Source: Bdellovibrionales bacterium (GTDB lineage: Bacteria > Bdellovibrionota > Bdellovibrionia > Bdellovibrionales > JAMPXM01). From it: a stretch of 9,770 nt of DNA. A program made the translations under genes and the position numbers. Every line of letters starts with the position of its first letter. The first letter of the stretch is position 1. The notes below the pieces were generated by a model. That model was not told the origin of the DNA. It was given only the letters and a program-made list of their open reading frames with translations, and did no database searches. The stretch spans positions 1 through 9,770 of the forward strand of contig SXRI01000248.1 in the NCBI GenBank assembly GCA_005793615.1, given 5' to 3'. Below are positions 1-5,690 of the stretch, piece by piece.

Positions 1-23
1 CGAGGTAGGTGTGGTACCGGGAA

Positions 24-42
24 GGGAAGGAGGCCCCTTCCC
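24..42 (-). terminator. Stem-loop downstream of first flagellin gene, possible terminator
   Basis: A perfect 7-bp stem (GGGAAGG / CCTTCCC) with a 5-base loop lies about 70 bases past the stop of the flagellin gene ending at 113. On the minus strand no T-run follows, so it is not a canonical intrinsic terminator. It may be a 3' stabilising hairpin or a non-canonical terminator. The stem is seen directly; its role is inferred from position. Confidence 0.4.
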
Positions 43-112
43 TGTAAAATCCGTGGACCTATAAAACAAATCCTACTTGTTTAATCGAAATTTATATCCC
101 TGCCCAGTCTCA

Positions 113-943
113 TCACCCGATAAGTTTCAGCGCCTGGCCAGGAGTCTGGTTCGCTTGAGCCAAAGTCGCAACCGATGCGGTCTGCAAAATTGAGTTACGA
201 GCGAGCTCCGCCGATGATTGCGCGATGTCGGCATCACGAATCCGCGAATTAGCTGCTGAGAAGTTCTCAACGCTGCTCGCGATTTGATCCGATGTCGAAA
301 TCAATCGACTCTGCAAGGCACCAAGGTTGGCGCGCTGACCGCTGACGTTCTTTTGTGCAACGTCAACAGTTTCTAGGGATTCACGCGCGCCATCTTTCGA
401 TGATAAATCGAGACTGTCGAGGCCTAGTGCCGACAGCGTCGCGTTTTGTTGACCTGAATCAAAGCTGATCCGGTCGTTTTCAGTATTGTTGATGTCAACC
501 TGGAAGTCGAAAGCGCTACCGGTGCCGTCAAGCAACATCACCTGACCGAAACGAGTGGTCTTGGCGATACGATCAGTTTCCGATTTGAGCTGTTGAACTT
601 CCTTATTGATGAACTCACGTTCCTGATCGCCGATGGTGTCAGATGAAGCCTGTACACCCAATTCACGCAAGCGAGTCAAGATATTGGAGATCTCGCTGAG
701 ACCGCCTTCTGAAGTTTGCACGAGCGAAATACCATCATTGGCGTTTCGACCTGCCTGTTGATAACCGCGGATTGTCGATTTCAAGTTTTCAGAAATCGAG
801 AGACCTGCGGCATCGTCAGCGGATTTCGTGATCCGTGAACCTGACGACAACTGTGCGTAAGATTTTTGCATCTCACGCATACTGCCCGCGAGTGAACGCT
901 GAGCTGCAATCGATGGAAGGTTAGTACCAATTCTCAATCCCAT
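113..943 (-). CDS. fliC: Flagellin (276 aa), first of three tandem paralogues
   Basis: Flagellar filament subunit, exported by the flagellar type III apparatus and polymerised outside the cell. The N-terminal D0/D1 part (residues 1 to ~140) begins MGLRIGTN and carries SSGSRI (33-38), DDAAGLSISE (43-52) and RLRELGVQASSDT (91-103). The C-terminal D1/D0 part (~185-276) carries ANSRIRDADIA (231-241) and LAQANQ (261-266). The middle is short, so the variable D2/D3 domains are essentially absent and the protein is a minimal flagellin. I chose ATG at 943 because MGLRI starts all three paralogues and AGGGGG sits 6 bases upstream; an in-frame ATG at 967 would add eight residues untypical of flagellins. 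The gene is preceded by ~400 non-coding bases after the terminator at 1353-1380, so it should have its own promoter. Its final residues, ALKLIG, resemble the third paralogue (ALKLL). Confidence 0.96.
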   Translation of the reverse strand: MGLRIGTNLPSIAAQRSLAGSMREMQKSYAQLSSGSRITKSADDAAGLSISENLKSTIRGYQQAGRNANDGISLVQTSEGGLSEISNILTRLRELGVQASSDTIGDQEREFINKEVQQLKSETDRIAKTTRFGQVMLLDGTGSAFDFQVDINNTENDRISFDSGQQNATLSALGLDSLDLSSKDGARESLETVDVAQKNVSGQRANLGALQSRLISTSDQIASSVENFSAANSRIRDADIAQSSAELARNSILQTASVATLAQANQTPGQALKLIG

Positions 944-945
944 AA
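920..945 (-). repeat. 26-base start-codon block identical to 3632-3657
   Basis: The sequence from two bases before ATG through the first eight codons (M G L R I G T N) is base-for-base identical to the same part of the third flagellin gene. Synonymous positions are included. Identity ends abruptly at both edges (946 G versus 3658 C; 919 G versus 3631 T). The second flagellin gene has the same start but different bases. The block may reflect recent common descent or selection on the initiation region. Confidence 0.8.
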
Positions 946-955
946 GGGACCCCCT
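945..955 (-). promoter_or_regulatory. Shine-Dalgarno of first flagellin with possible self-masking hairpin
   Basis: On the minus strand the start reads AGGGGGTCCCTT then ATG. The ribosome-binding run AGGGGG is strong and well spaced. The CCCT between it and the start can fold back on AGGG to give a 4-bp stem with a 3-base loop. This is short and may be chance. It is noted because the other two flagellin genes also have pairing partners for their ribosome-binding sites. Confidence 0.4.
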
Positions 956-1184
956 ATTTTGGCACACGCTCCGTCACGTGCGTCGGCATCGACTCAACCT
1001 ACTGAGCACCCGCAGACGAGCGCCTTTAAATTCCCTGGCGCCATTTGTTTTAAAATTTGAACACGTCGGTGTTTTCACGCATGGGCGTTCGTCTAGGCAG
1101 GTCATCGCTCGGGTTCATCGCAGTCACTCGATTCGCCTTGGCTCGCTACCGGACTACTTGGTCCGTGTGTTACTCACAACAAAC

Positions 1185-1211
1185 CTTTCGGCGAGTCGAG
1201 TTGCGACTGAA
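1185..1211 (-). promoter_or_regulatory. Weak candidate sigma-28 promoter for the first flagellin gene
   Basis: On the minus strand GCCGAAAG (6 of 8 bases matching the FliA -10 GCCGATAA) is preceded by an 11-base spacer. The -35 is poor: TTCAGTCG, 4 of 8 against TAAAGTTT. It is the best FliA-like match I found between 944 and 1352. It would give a leader of about 235 bases, similar to the ~280-base leader of the next flagellin gene. The weak -35 makes this uncertain; the gene could instead use another promoter class. Confidence 0.25.
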
Positions 1212-1294
1212 GTCACGTCTAGCGATTCTGGACCTAAGTCGTAGGCAAACTGGACTTTGGTCATGCTTTTCTGGTCGTTGGAAGGGGTTTTTCT

Positions 1295-1334
1295 AGACCT
1301 TGGTCTGTGGAAAAAAGTCTGATCGACCGAGGTC
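1295..1334. repeat. Two GACC-NN-GGTC dyads, possible operator
   Basis: GACCTTGGTC (1296-1305) and GACCGAGGTC (1325-1334) are interrupted palindromes of the same half-site, 29 bases apart. They lie just beyond the terminator of the second flagellin gene and upstream of the first. The half-site GGTC following TTG recurs at 1158-1164, and in the second gene's promoter region at 2674-2684 and 2696-2706. A protein-binding role is inference only. Confidence 0.3.
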
Positions 1335-1352
1335 GAACCGACCTAAGTAGAC

Positions 1353-1380
1353 AAAAACCCCGGAGAGGAACCCTCCGGGG
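1353..1380 (-). terminator. Intrinsic terminator of the second flagellin gene
   Basis: On the minus strand an 8-bp GC-rich perfect stem (CCCCGGAG / CTCCGGGG, 7-base loop) is followed directly by TTTTT. This is a textbook rho-independent terminator. It lies ~170 bases after the flagellin stop at 1552, leaving an unusually long 3' untranslated region. Confidence 0.88.
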
Positions 1381-1551
1381 TGGGCTTAAGAGTCGTTACT
1401 GTGGGCTACGACTCATCGAACTTGAAATCAATCCTAGATCTCCCTAGACGCAGAGGCCGTTGACAGCATCTGTCGACTTAAGGAGGCCTGAGTCAGATGC
1501 ACCTCGGCCACAAGATCAGTAGCCGGGCGTATCTATTTGTACTTCGCGAAC
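1381..1551 (-). other. Structured 3' untranslated region of the second flagellin mRNA
   Basis: This stretch lies between the flagellin stop and its terminator and has no credible gene. It contains a perfect 7-bp hairpin (GAGTCGT / ACGACTC, 1390-1414, 11-base loop) next to the terminator. A composite stem at 1454-1489 has outer AGGCC/GGCCT and inner GACAG/CTGTC with a 3-base loop. Terminator-ended 3' regions of this size can be processed into small RNAs, but no direct evidence for that is visible here. Confidence 0.4.
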
Positions 1552-2379
1552 CTATGCCAGGAGTCGCAGAGCTGAAGACGGTTGCTGGTTGGCTTGCGCC
1601 ATGACCGAAACCGCCGCATTCTGCAAGACGCTCGAATTCGCCAATTCCGCGCTTTCGTACGCGACATCGGCGTCACGCAAGCGAGAATTTGCGGATGAAA
1701 GGTTTTCGTATTGAATATCGAGGTTCGACACCGTGGTATTCAATCTACTTTGTACGGCACCGAAGTCGGCGCGCATTTTTCCGAGTTTAATCAAGGCGTC
1801 GTCGACCGTTTGCAGGGTATCCCGTGCACTGTCTTTGGATGAAACGGTCACACCATCGATGCCGATCGCCGATGTCGTCGCATTGGCGTTGGTGTTATAA
1901 CTGATAACGTTATCCATATCGCCAAACGGACCGACATGGAACTCGAGTTGCTCGCCTGAGCCATCGAGAAGTTTTTTGTTACCGAAGCGAGTGGTCTTCG
2001 CGATCCGGTTGGATTCTTCAATCAACTGTTGCGCTTCTGTATTGAGGAATTCACGTTCGGTGTCGCCGACGTTATCACTGGCTGCTTGCACGCCTAATTC
2101 CCGCAAGCGAATTAAGATGTTGTTGATTTCGTTGAGGCCGCCCTCCGAAACCTGAACCAGCGAGATCGCGTTGAACGCGTTCTGGCGTGCGATACTGATA
2201 CCTCGAGTCTGACCTTTGATGTTCTCAGAGATCGCGAGACCCGCGGCGTCGTCGGCTGCGTTAACGATTCGGCTACCTGATGATAAAGCCGCTAACGCAT
2301 GCGAATTACGTTTCTGCTGCGTGGAAAGTTGTCGTTGCGCATTGATCGCCGCGACGTTTGTTGAAATCCTTAAGCCCAT
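1552..2379 (-). CDS. fliC: Flagellin (275 aa), second of three tandem paralogues
   Basis: Flagellar filament subunit. It begins MGLRISTNVAAINAQR and has SSGSRI (33-38), the most canonical core of the three (DDAAGLAISENIKGQ, 43-57) and RLRELGVQAASD (91-102). It then has ANSRLRDADVA (230-240) and MAQANQ (260-265), ending LRLLA. As in its neighbours the D2/D3 region is missing. I chose ATG at 2379 because GGAGG stands 5 bases upstream and the start matches the paralogues; the longer open frame to 2424 has no ribosome-binding site and adds a non-flagellin extension. It is a single-gene transcription unit, with a strong FliA-type promoter at 2667-2693, a ~280-base leader and a terminator at 1353-1380. 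Bdellovibrio bacteriovorus is known to carry several flagellin genes with unequal importance for the filament; whether that holds here cannot be read from sequence. Confidence 0.97.
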   Translation of the reverse strand: MGLRISTNVAAINAQRQLSTQQKRNSHALAALSSGSRIVNAADDAAGLAISENIKGQTRGISIARQNAFNAISLVQVSEGGLNEINNILIRLRELGVQAASDNVGDTEREFLNTEAQQLIEESNRIAKTTRFGNKKLLDGSGEQLEFHVGPFGDMDNVISYNTNANATTSAIGIDGVTVSSKDSARDTLQTVDDALIKLGKMRADFGAVQSRLNTTVSNLDIQYENLSSANSRLRDADVAYESAELANSSVLQNAAVSVMAQANQQPSSALRLLA

Positions 2380-2384
2380 AACTG

Positions 2385-2411
2385 CCTCCAAACTTGCCTC
2401 GTGATCGAGGC
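2385..2411 (-). promoter_or_regulatory. Shine-Dalgarno and adjacent hairpin of second flagellin gene
   Basis: A perfect 6-bp hairpin (GCCTCG ATCA CGAGGC on the minus strand, 2396-2411) ends 6 bases before the Shine-Dalgarno GGAGG (2385-2389). The 5' arm GCCTC can pair with GAGGC of its own 3' arm, leaving the ribosome site free. It can also pair with GAGGC formed by the Shine-Dalgarno and the following C, blocking that site. The two pairings are mutually exclusive, which is the layout of a translational switch. The complementarity is seen; the switching is inferred. Confidence 0.45.
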
Positions 2412-2660
2412 CCCACAGAACCAAGGCAAACTAAACGAGTGCCCATCACCCGGTTGCCAAGGGCATCCATGCGGTTAAATCTAAGTGCCGCAAACCGGCC
2501 AATCCGGCATGAAGCACAAACTACTTTTGTTTGTTGGAGACCGCTCGCAAGTCCGAGCGCGGGTGACTGGTCCGCTCTCGAACCGCGGGCTTGATCTTTA
2601 GGCGGGGGCGTTTCGCTTGACTGCTGAAACGTTCGCTTCGGGATTGTCCCAACGTGTTCA
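2412..2660 (-). other. Long structured 5' leader of second flagellin mRNA
   Basis: This is the non-coding sequence between the predicted transcription start (~2660) and the start-proximal hairpin. Perfect hairpins on the minus strand are ACAAAC/GTTTGT (2516-2534, 7-base loop), CGCTCG/CGAGCG (2542-2559, 6-base loop) and CGTTTC/GAAACG (2609-2631, 11-base loop). TGCCG/CGGCA pairing lies near 2488-2511. No gene with a ribosome-binding site or recognisable product is present. I do not recognise a known riboswitch class. Confidence 0.5.
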
Positions 2661-2666
2661 CAGTAC

Positions 2667-2693
2667 TTCTCGGCCTTGGTCCAGGAAGCTTTA
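2667..2693 (-). promoter_or_regulatory. Sigma-28 (FliA) type promoter of second flagellin gene
   Basis: The minus strand reads TAAAGCTT (7 of 8 with the -35 TAAAGTTT), then exactly 11 bases, then GCCGAGAA (7 of 8 with the -10 GCCGATAA). Spacing is that of class-3 flagellar promoters. The predicted start near 2660 leaves a ~280-base leader before ATG 2379. The spacer contains one copy of an 11-base direct repeat. Confidence 0.82.
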
Positions 2694-2706
2694 GCCCTTG
2701 GTCCAG
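2674..2706. repeat. 11-base direct repeat with 22-base period in the FliA-type promoter
   Basis: CCTTGGTCCAG occurs exactly twice, at 2674-2684 and 2696-2706. A looser copy, CTTTGGTCTAG, lies at 2786-2796. The first copy fills the -10/-35 spacer and the second lies just upstream of -35. The 22-base period is about two helical turns, so both would face the same side of the DNA. This suggests a regulator site, which is inference. Confidence 0.5.
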
Positions 2707-2801
2707 TGCGCGAGATGGATGCAGCGCGTCTTGTGTATGTTTATATTAAAAAAGGTGGGAGAAAAAAATATTTTCTAAGGCCCGTCTTTGGTCTAGGGAA
2801 A

Positions 2802-2824
2802 GCGTCACTGAGCACCAATGACGC
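2802..2824 (-). terminator. Terminator-like hairpin after third flagellin gene
   Basis: On the minus strand GCGTCATTG / CAGTGACGC forms a 9-bp stem (one G-U pair) with a 5-base loop, 6 bases past the stop at 2831. Only TTT follows directly, but long T-runs follow 30-50 bases later (2745-2775). Termination in this interval is likely. The AT-rich tract also lies 50-80 bases upstream of the next promoter. Confidence 0.6.
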
Positions 2825-2830
2825 ATCAGA

Positions 2831-3655
2831 TCATAAGAGTTTGAGAGCTTTCGCCGGCATTTGGTTCGCTTGCGCAAGAACTGCAGTACCAAATTCCTGT
2901 AGCACTTGCCCTCGAGCAAGACGCGATACCTCATGGGCGACATCAGCATCGGCAATACGCGAGCGAGCTGACTCGATATTTTCTCCTTGAATGGAAAGAT
3001 TATTCGAGGCGATTTCAAAACGACTCTGCATGGCGCCGAAACCCGCTCGCGCTTGCGCTATCTTGTGCATCGCTGTATCGAGAGTCGCTAAAGTTCCGCG
3101 AGCCGAACTCTTGTCACGAACATCCGTGCCTTCAATTCGCACCGATGAAGCTCGCGTGTCAGTATCCAGTTTGTACTGAATGATATCGTTCTCGGTATTG
3201 CCCGTGCCGAGGTGAAATTCATAGGTCTTGTTGGTACCTGTTAAGAGTTGTTTACGAGCATACAGGGTGGTTTGCGCGATACGATCAAACTCGGCCACGA
3301 GATTCTGATACTCGGTATCGAGAAAGCCGCGCTCATCGTCACCAACCGTATCACTCGAAGCCTGAACGGCGAGCTCGCGCAAACGCACGAGAATGTTGTT
3401 CTGCTCATTCAGTCCGCCTTCGGCGACCTGAATCAGGCCCTCGGCATTATCCGAGTTCCTTTTGGCCTGGCGCAAGCTCGCCGCCTGCGCACGAAGGCTT
3501 TCCGCTATGGCGAATCCCGCGGCGTCATCGCCGGGGTTAGTGATACGCGAACCCGATGATAAGGCTCGGGATGCGCGTAACGTCTCAGAATAGCTACGCT
3601 CCAAATTCCTCTGCGCAGAAATCGAGGCAATGTTAGTACCAATTCTCAATCCCAT
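2831..3655 (-). CDS. fliC: Flagellin (274 aa), third and most divergent of the tandem paralogues
   Basis: Flagellar filament subunit with the standard ends: MGLRIGTNIASISAQRNL, SSGSRI (33-38), RLRELAVQASSDT (91-103), ARSRIADADVA (230-240) and LAQANQ (260-265), ending ALKLL. The N-terminal helix departs from the others. DDAAGFAIAESLRAQ replaces DDAAGLAISEN, and RNSDNAEGLIQ replaces the usual RNA-N/DG-ISLVQ, so its packing in the filament may differ. ATG at 3655 is supported by GAGGGAG upstream and by alignment with the paralogues. It has its own FliA-type promoter (3755-3781), a ~93-base leader that can bury its ribosome site, and a hairpin after the stop. It is the flagellin nearest the PilZ gene but is separated from it by a terminator. 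Confidence 0.96.
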   Translation of the reverse strand: MGLRIGTNIASISAQRNLERSYSETLRASRALSSGSRITNPGDDAAGFAIAESLRAQAASLRQAKRNSDNAEGLIQVAEGGLNEQNNILVRLRELAVQASSDTVGDDERGFLDTEYQNLVAEFDRIAQTTLYARKQLLTGTNKTYEFHLGTGNTENDIIQYKLDTDTRASSVRIEGTDVRDKSSARGTLATLDTAMHKIAQARAGFGAMQSRFEIASNNLSIQGENIESARSRIADADVAHEVSRLARGQVLQEFGTAVLAQANQMPAKALKLL

Positions 3656-3657
3656 AA
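3632..3657 (-). repeat. 26-base start-codon block identical to 920-945
   Basis: Partner of the identical block at the start of the first flagellin gene. It covers two bases before ATG and codons 1-8. Its outermost bases at 3656-3657 lie at the edge of the stem that can mask this gene's Shine-Dalgarno. Confidence 0.8.
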
Positions 3658-3717
3658 CGTCTCCCTCGTGGATTCCCTAAAACCCAGGAGTCATCCCGGG
3701 TTGGGGTGAGGAGACGT
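3657..3717 (-). promoter_or_regulatory. 5' leader element that can sequester the third flagellin's Shine-Dalgarno
   Basis: On the minus strand ACGTCTCC (3717-3710) is fully complementary to GGAGACGT (3664-3657), which contains the downstream half of the Shine-Dalgarno GAGGGAG and ends two bases before ATG. Two further pairs form beyond a one-base bulge. Between the arms lies a 9-bp hairpin (AACCCGGGA / TCCTGGGTT, one G-U, 4-base loop, 3681-3702). The whole is a compact two-stem element that would block initiation until opened. The pairing is seen; control by protein, temperature or ligand is inference. Confidence 0.55.
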
Positions 3718-3754
3718 AGCCCACAAATAACGAACATTTCAGCAGTCAGGCAAC

Positions 3755-3781
3755 TCTTCGGCGTGGCGCGTTATAACTTAA
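3755..3781 (-). promoter_or_regulatory. Sigma-28 (FliA) type promoter of third flagellin gene
   Basis: The minus strand reads TTAAGTTA (6 of 8 with TAAAGTTT), an 11-base spacer, then GCCGAAGA (6 of 8 with GCCGATAA). The predicted start near 3748 gives a ~93-base leader. It lies between the terminator of the PilZ gene and the flagellin, supporting independent transcription. Confidence 0.7.
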
Positions 3782-3837
3782 GGGGAAATTGATGCTTTGC
3801 ATTAAAAAGGTGTTAATTAACGTAAAATCAACTACTT

Positions 3838-3868
3838 AAAAAAATAGGCACGGCTTTCATAAGGCCGT
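3838..3868 (-). terminator. Intrinsic terminator overlapping the end of the PilZ gene
   Basis: On the minus strand ACGGC / GCCGT forms a 5-bp stem with a 9-base loop that includes the TGA stop at 3857-3859. After five bases (GCCTA) a run of seven T follows. The stem is short, but the T-run and position fit termination of the meaB-pilZ transcript. Confidence 0.6.
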
Positions 3869-4603
3869 TTGCTGACGGATATGCATACAAGCAAAGAGCA
3901 AGAGCTGCTCATCTCGGATGGTCGGATTCTGAAGCTCAAGACCGACTTGGAGCTGCCCGTTCACCGATCCAAGATTGCGAACGGCCGCAAAGATCTCGGC
4001 CCTTCGTCCGGCCGGAAGACTCAATTCACCACTGACGTGATCTCCGACCTTGAGCTCAGGCAGACCGGAGTTCGAATCCCCACCGACCTCCGTCAAAGTC
4101 CACCGCAACCGAAACCCACGTGAACTGACATCGATCACTGCAAGTTTATCGTGCCCACTACTGGGTGCCGCTGCCTTGTTCGACACCAAGGCGCGATTCA
4201 CGCTGTTCAAGCGAAAGGAAATCGCAAATCCAGGCGGCACGAGTGTTCGGCAATCGTTGCGCCGTTCAAGACGGTGAATATCCTTTTCAAAAACGAATCT
4301 CACCTCACCACCGTCAACAGCACGAACATGAACCCGGACAAGATAACAGCCATCACTCATCAGGCAAACCAACTGTGCACTCTCGCCGACCTTCAAAACC
4401 CGACCTGCTGGCGGTACCACGGCCGCTTTCACGCCATCGACAGCCAAGACATTGCCCACCGAGGTGAGACGAAATAAAAATTGTTGATTGTCGTCGGTCA
4501 AGATCCCAACGGATTCAACTCCAAGGCGCAATTCATTCTTAAACTTTTCAGCGCCACTCGCGTCCAAGGTACGGAATTCAGCTCCCTGACTCTCATCATT
4601 CAT
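3857..4603 (-). CDS. PilZ-domain c-di-GMP-binding protein (248 aa), YcgR-like layout
   Basis: Predicted cytosolic c-di-GMP effector. Residues ~20-108 look like an N-terminal YcgR-type beta domain. The PilZ domain follows (~110-245), with the binding signature RxxxR at R115-NDC-R119 and DxSxxG at D158-VSSR-G163. Both c-di-GMP-contacting motifs are intact. In characterised YcgR proteins the bound form acts on the flagellar motor as a brake. The flagellin genes immediately downstream suggest the same theme here, but sequence does not show the target. ATG 4603 overlaps the TGA of the upstream GTPase gene (ATGA), with GAGAG seven bases before it, so translation is probably coupled. A terminator follows. 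There is no signal peptide, membrane segment or enzymatic GGDEF/EAL domain. Confidence 0.85.
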   Translation of the reverse strand: MNDESQGAEFRTLDASGAEKFKNELRLGVESVGILTDDNQQFLFRLTSVGNVLAVDGVKAAVVPPAGRVLKVGESAQLVCLMSDGCYLVRVHVRAVDGGEVRFVFEKDIHRLERRNDCRTLVPPGFAISFRLNSVNRALVSNKAAAPSSGHDKLAVIDVSSRGFRLRWTLTEVGGDSNSGLPELKVGDHVSGELSLPAGRRAEIFAAVRNLGSVNGQLQVGLELQNPTIRDEQLLLFACMHIRQQTAL

Positions 4604-5505
4604 TTAATCACTCTCGTGTTGGTGGCAAAGACTGCCAGAAAATCTTCTGCCGAGGAGATCGCGTCCATGCGGGATTGAATTTCACGCTCAGCCTGGGCCC
4701 GTAAAAGAGCTTGCGCTTCGGCCCGCAAGCGCTGACTCGAGTTGCGCCGCTCTCGCCACTCTTTTTTCGCCAATGCCTCATCGAAAAATGCGAAAAGTTC
4801 ATCAACACCGGAGCCGTTCGTTGCCGTGGTACACACCAGCTTGGTCTGACTTCCACGTTGCACAAGATTGAGTGACGCCTCCAGCTCATGGGAAAAAGCA
4901 TCAGCACCCGGTCGGTCCGCCTTATTGACCACAAAGAGATCCGCAATCTCCAAGAGGCCAGCCTTCATGCCCTGGATCGAATCACCTGATTCCGGCACGA
5001 GAACCACCGCCACCAAATCGGCGACATTCATAACTTCAAGTTCGGTCTGACCGACACCAACGGTTTCGATCAAAACCACATCAAACTTCGCCAAGTCAAA
5101 AGCGCGCACCATCAAGTACGCCGAAGAACTGAGACCGCCGAGACTGCCGCGCGAACCGAGCGAGCGAATGAATACCCCGGGATCATTGAAATGTTGGCTG
5201 TAACGAATGCGATCACCCAATACCGCACCCTTGGAAAATGGACTCGATGGATCGACAGCCATGACGGCGACACGCAAGCCGTGAGCACGAAACCGACCTA
5301 TCAACTGTCCAATCAAAGTTGATTTACCTGCGCCGGGAGGCCCCGTGATTCCGATACGAAAAGCCTGATGCTGCGGACAAATGAGCTCTGGAAAACGCGC
5401 AAAACAATTGGTGCCGTCGCGTTCAAGCACGGTCAAAAGGCGCGCAAGTGCGGGGATTTCCCCAGCTTCTGCAAGTTTGCTTAAAGAGCCTGATTGGTCA
5501 CTCAT
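4600..5505 (-). CDS. meaB: MeaB/ArgK-family G3E GTPase (301 aa)
   Basis: P-loop GTPase of the family that guards and loads adenosylcobalamin onto methylmalonyl-CoA mutase and relatives, in the cytosol. The motifs read in order: Walker A GITGPPGAGKST (52-63), MAVDPSSPFSKGAVLGDR (82-99), the conserved SRGSLGGLS (118-126), the ETVGVGQTE switch/Walker B region (147-155) and the guanine-specificity NKAD (194-197). The C-terminal arm, which dimerises the family, is present but the protein is slightly shorter than the ~330 residues common for MeaB. I chose ATG 5505 (MSDQSG) for GGAGG eight bases upstream; the in-frame ATG at 5547 has no ribosome site. No mutase gene is visible in the window. The 4-base overlap with the PilZ gene makes an unusual pair. 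An old name, ArgK (arginine transport kinase), is not supported by the fold. Confidence 0.93.
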   Translation of the reverse strand: MSDQSGSLSKLAEAGEIPALARLLTVLERDGTNCFARFPELICPQHQAFRIGITGPPGAGKSTLIGQLIGRFRAHGLRVAVMAVDPSSPFSKGAVLGDRIRYSQHFNDPGVFIRSLGSRGSLGGLSSSAYLMVRAFDLAKFDVVLIETVGVGQTELEVMNVADLVAVVLVPESGDSIQGMKAGLLEIADLFVVNKADRPGADAFSHELEASLNLVQRGSQTKLVCTTATNGSGVDELFAFFDEALAKKEWRERRNSSQRLRAEAQALLRAQAEREIQSRMDAISSAEDFLAVFATNTRVIK

Positions 5506-5690
5506 AGGTGTCGCCTCCAGATTAAGGTTAACCCATTGATAAGGCACGGTTTTTTATTTGCCCTTGGAGTCCTGTCGAGAGTTCAGACACTGGAGCCACC
5601 TGAGACGCTCGCAGTCGCCGGGAATACTCTATTAATTTCAGATAGTTAAATTTGTCGGCCGACGGCGCGGATCGTGAACTAGTGGCAGGC
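5506..5690. other. Divergent intergenic region between meaB and the HEAT-like gene
   Basis: Must carry start signals for both directions. On the minus strand TCGACA, 16 bases, TAAAAA (about 5573-5546) is a weak sigma-70-like candidate for meaB. On the plus side a perfect 10-base palindrome GTCGGCCGAC (5654-5663) lies 27 bases before the start codon of the next gene and may be an operator. No plus-strand promoter is clear enough to call. Confidence 0.4.

Larger units (their letters stand above)
944..1352. other. Non-coding gap holding the leader/promoter region of the first flagellin gene
   Basis: No convincing gene on either strand; the open frames here lack family motifs and ribosome-binding sites. 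The gap runs from the flagellin start to the terminator of the next flagellin gene, so it must contain the first gene's promoter. Visible structure includes AGTCG/CGACT at 1194-1208, GCGCC/GGCGC around 1021-1042, AGGTCG/CGACCT at 1330-1344, and several GACC/GGTC dyads at 1295-1334. The sequence GACCTAAGT occurs twice (1231-1239 and 1341-1349, ±1). I cannot assign a definite transcription start. Confidence 0.6.

Noticed and set aside
1021..1042. Possible sigma-54 promoter (TGGCGCCAGGGAATTT on the minus strand)
   Set aside because: The invariant GC of the -12 element is absent at the required spacing.
978..1296. Overlapping plus-strand open frames upstream of the first flagellin gene
   Set aside because: Arg/Ser-rich translations with no family motif and no ribosome-binding site, in the region expected to be a flagellin leader and promoter.
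2385..2660. GGA motifs as CsrA sites in the second flagellin's leader
   Set aside because: About six GGA in ~280 bases is close to chance, and only one sits convincingly at a hairpin loop.
2676..2990. Plus-strand frame running into the third flagellin gene
   Set aside because: Half lies antisense to conserved flagellin sequence, and the rest covers the terminator and promoter of the flagellins.
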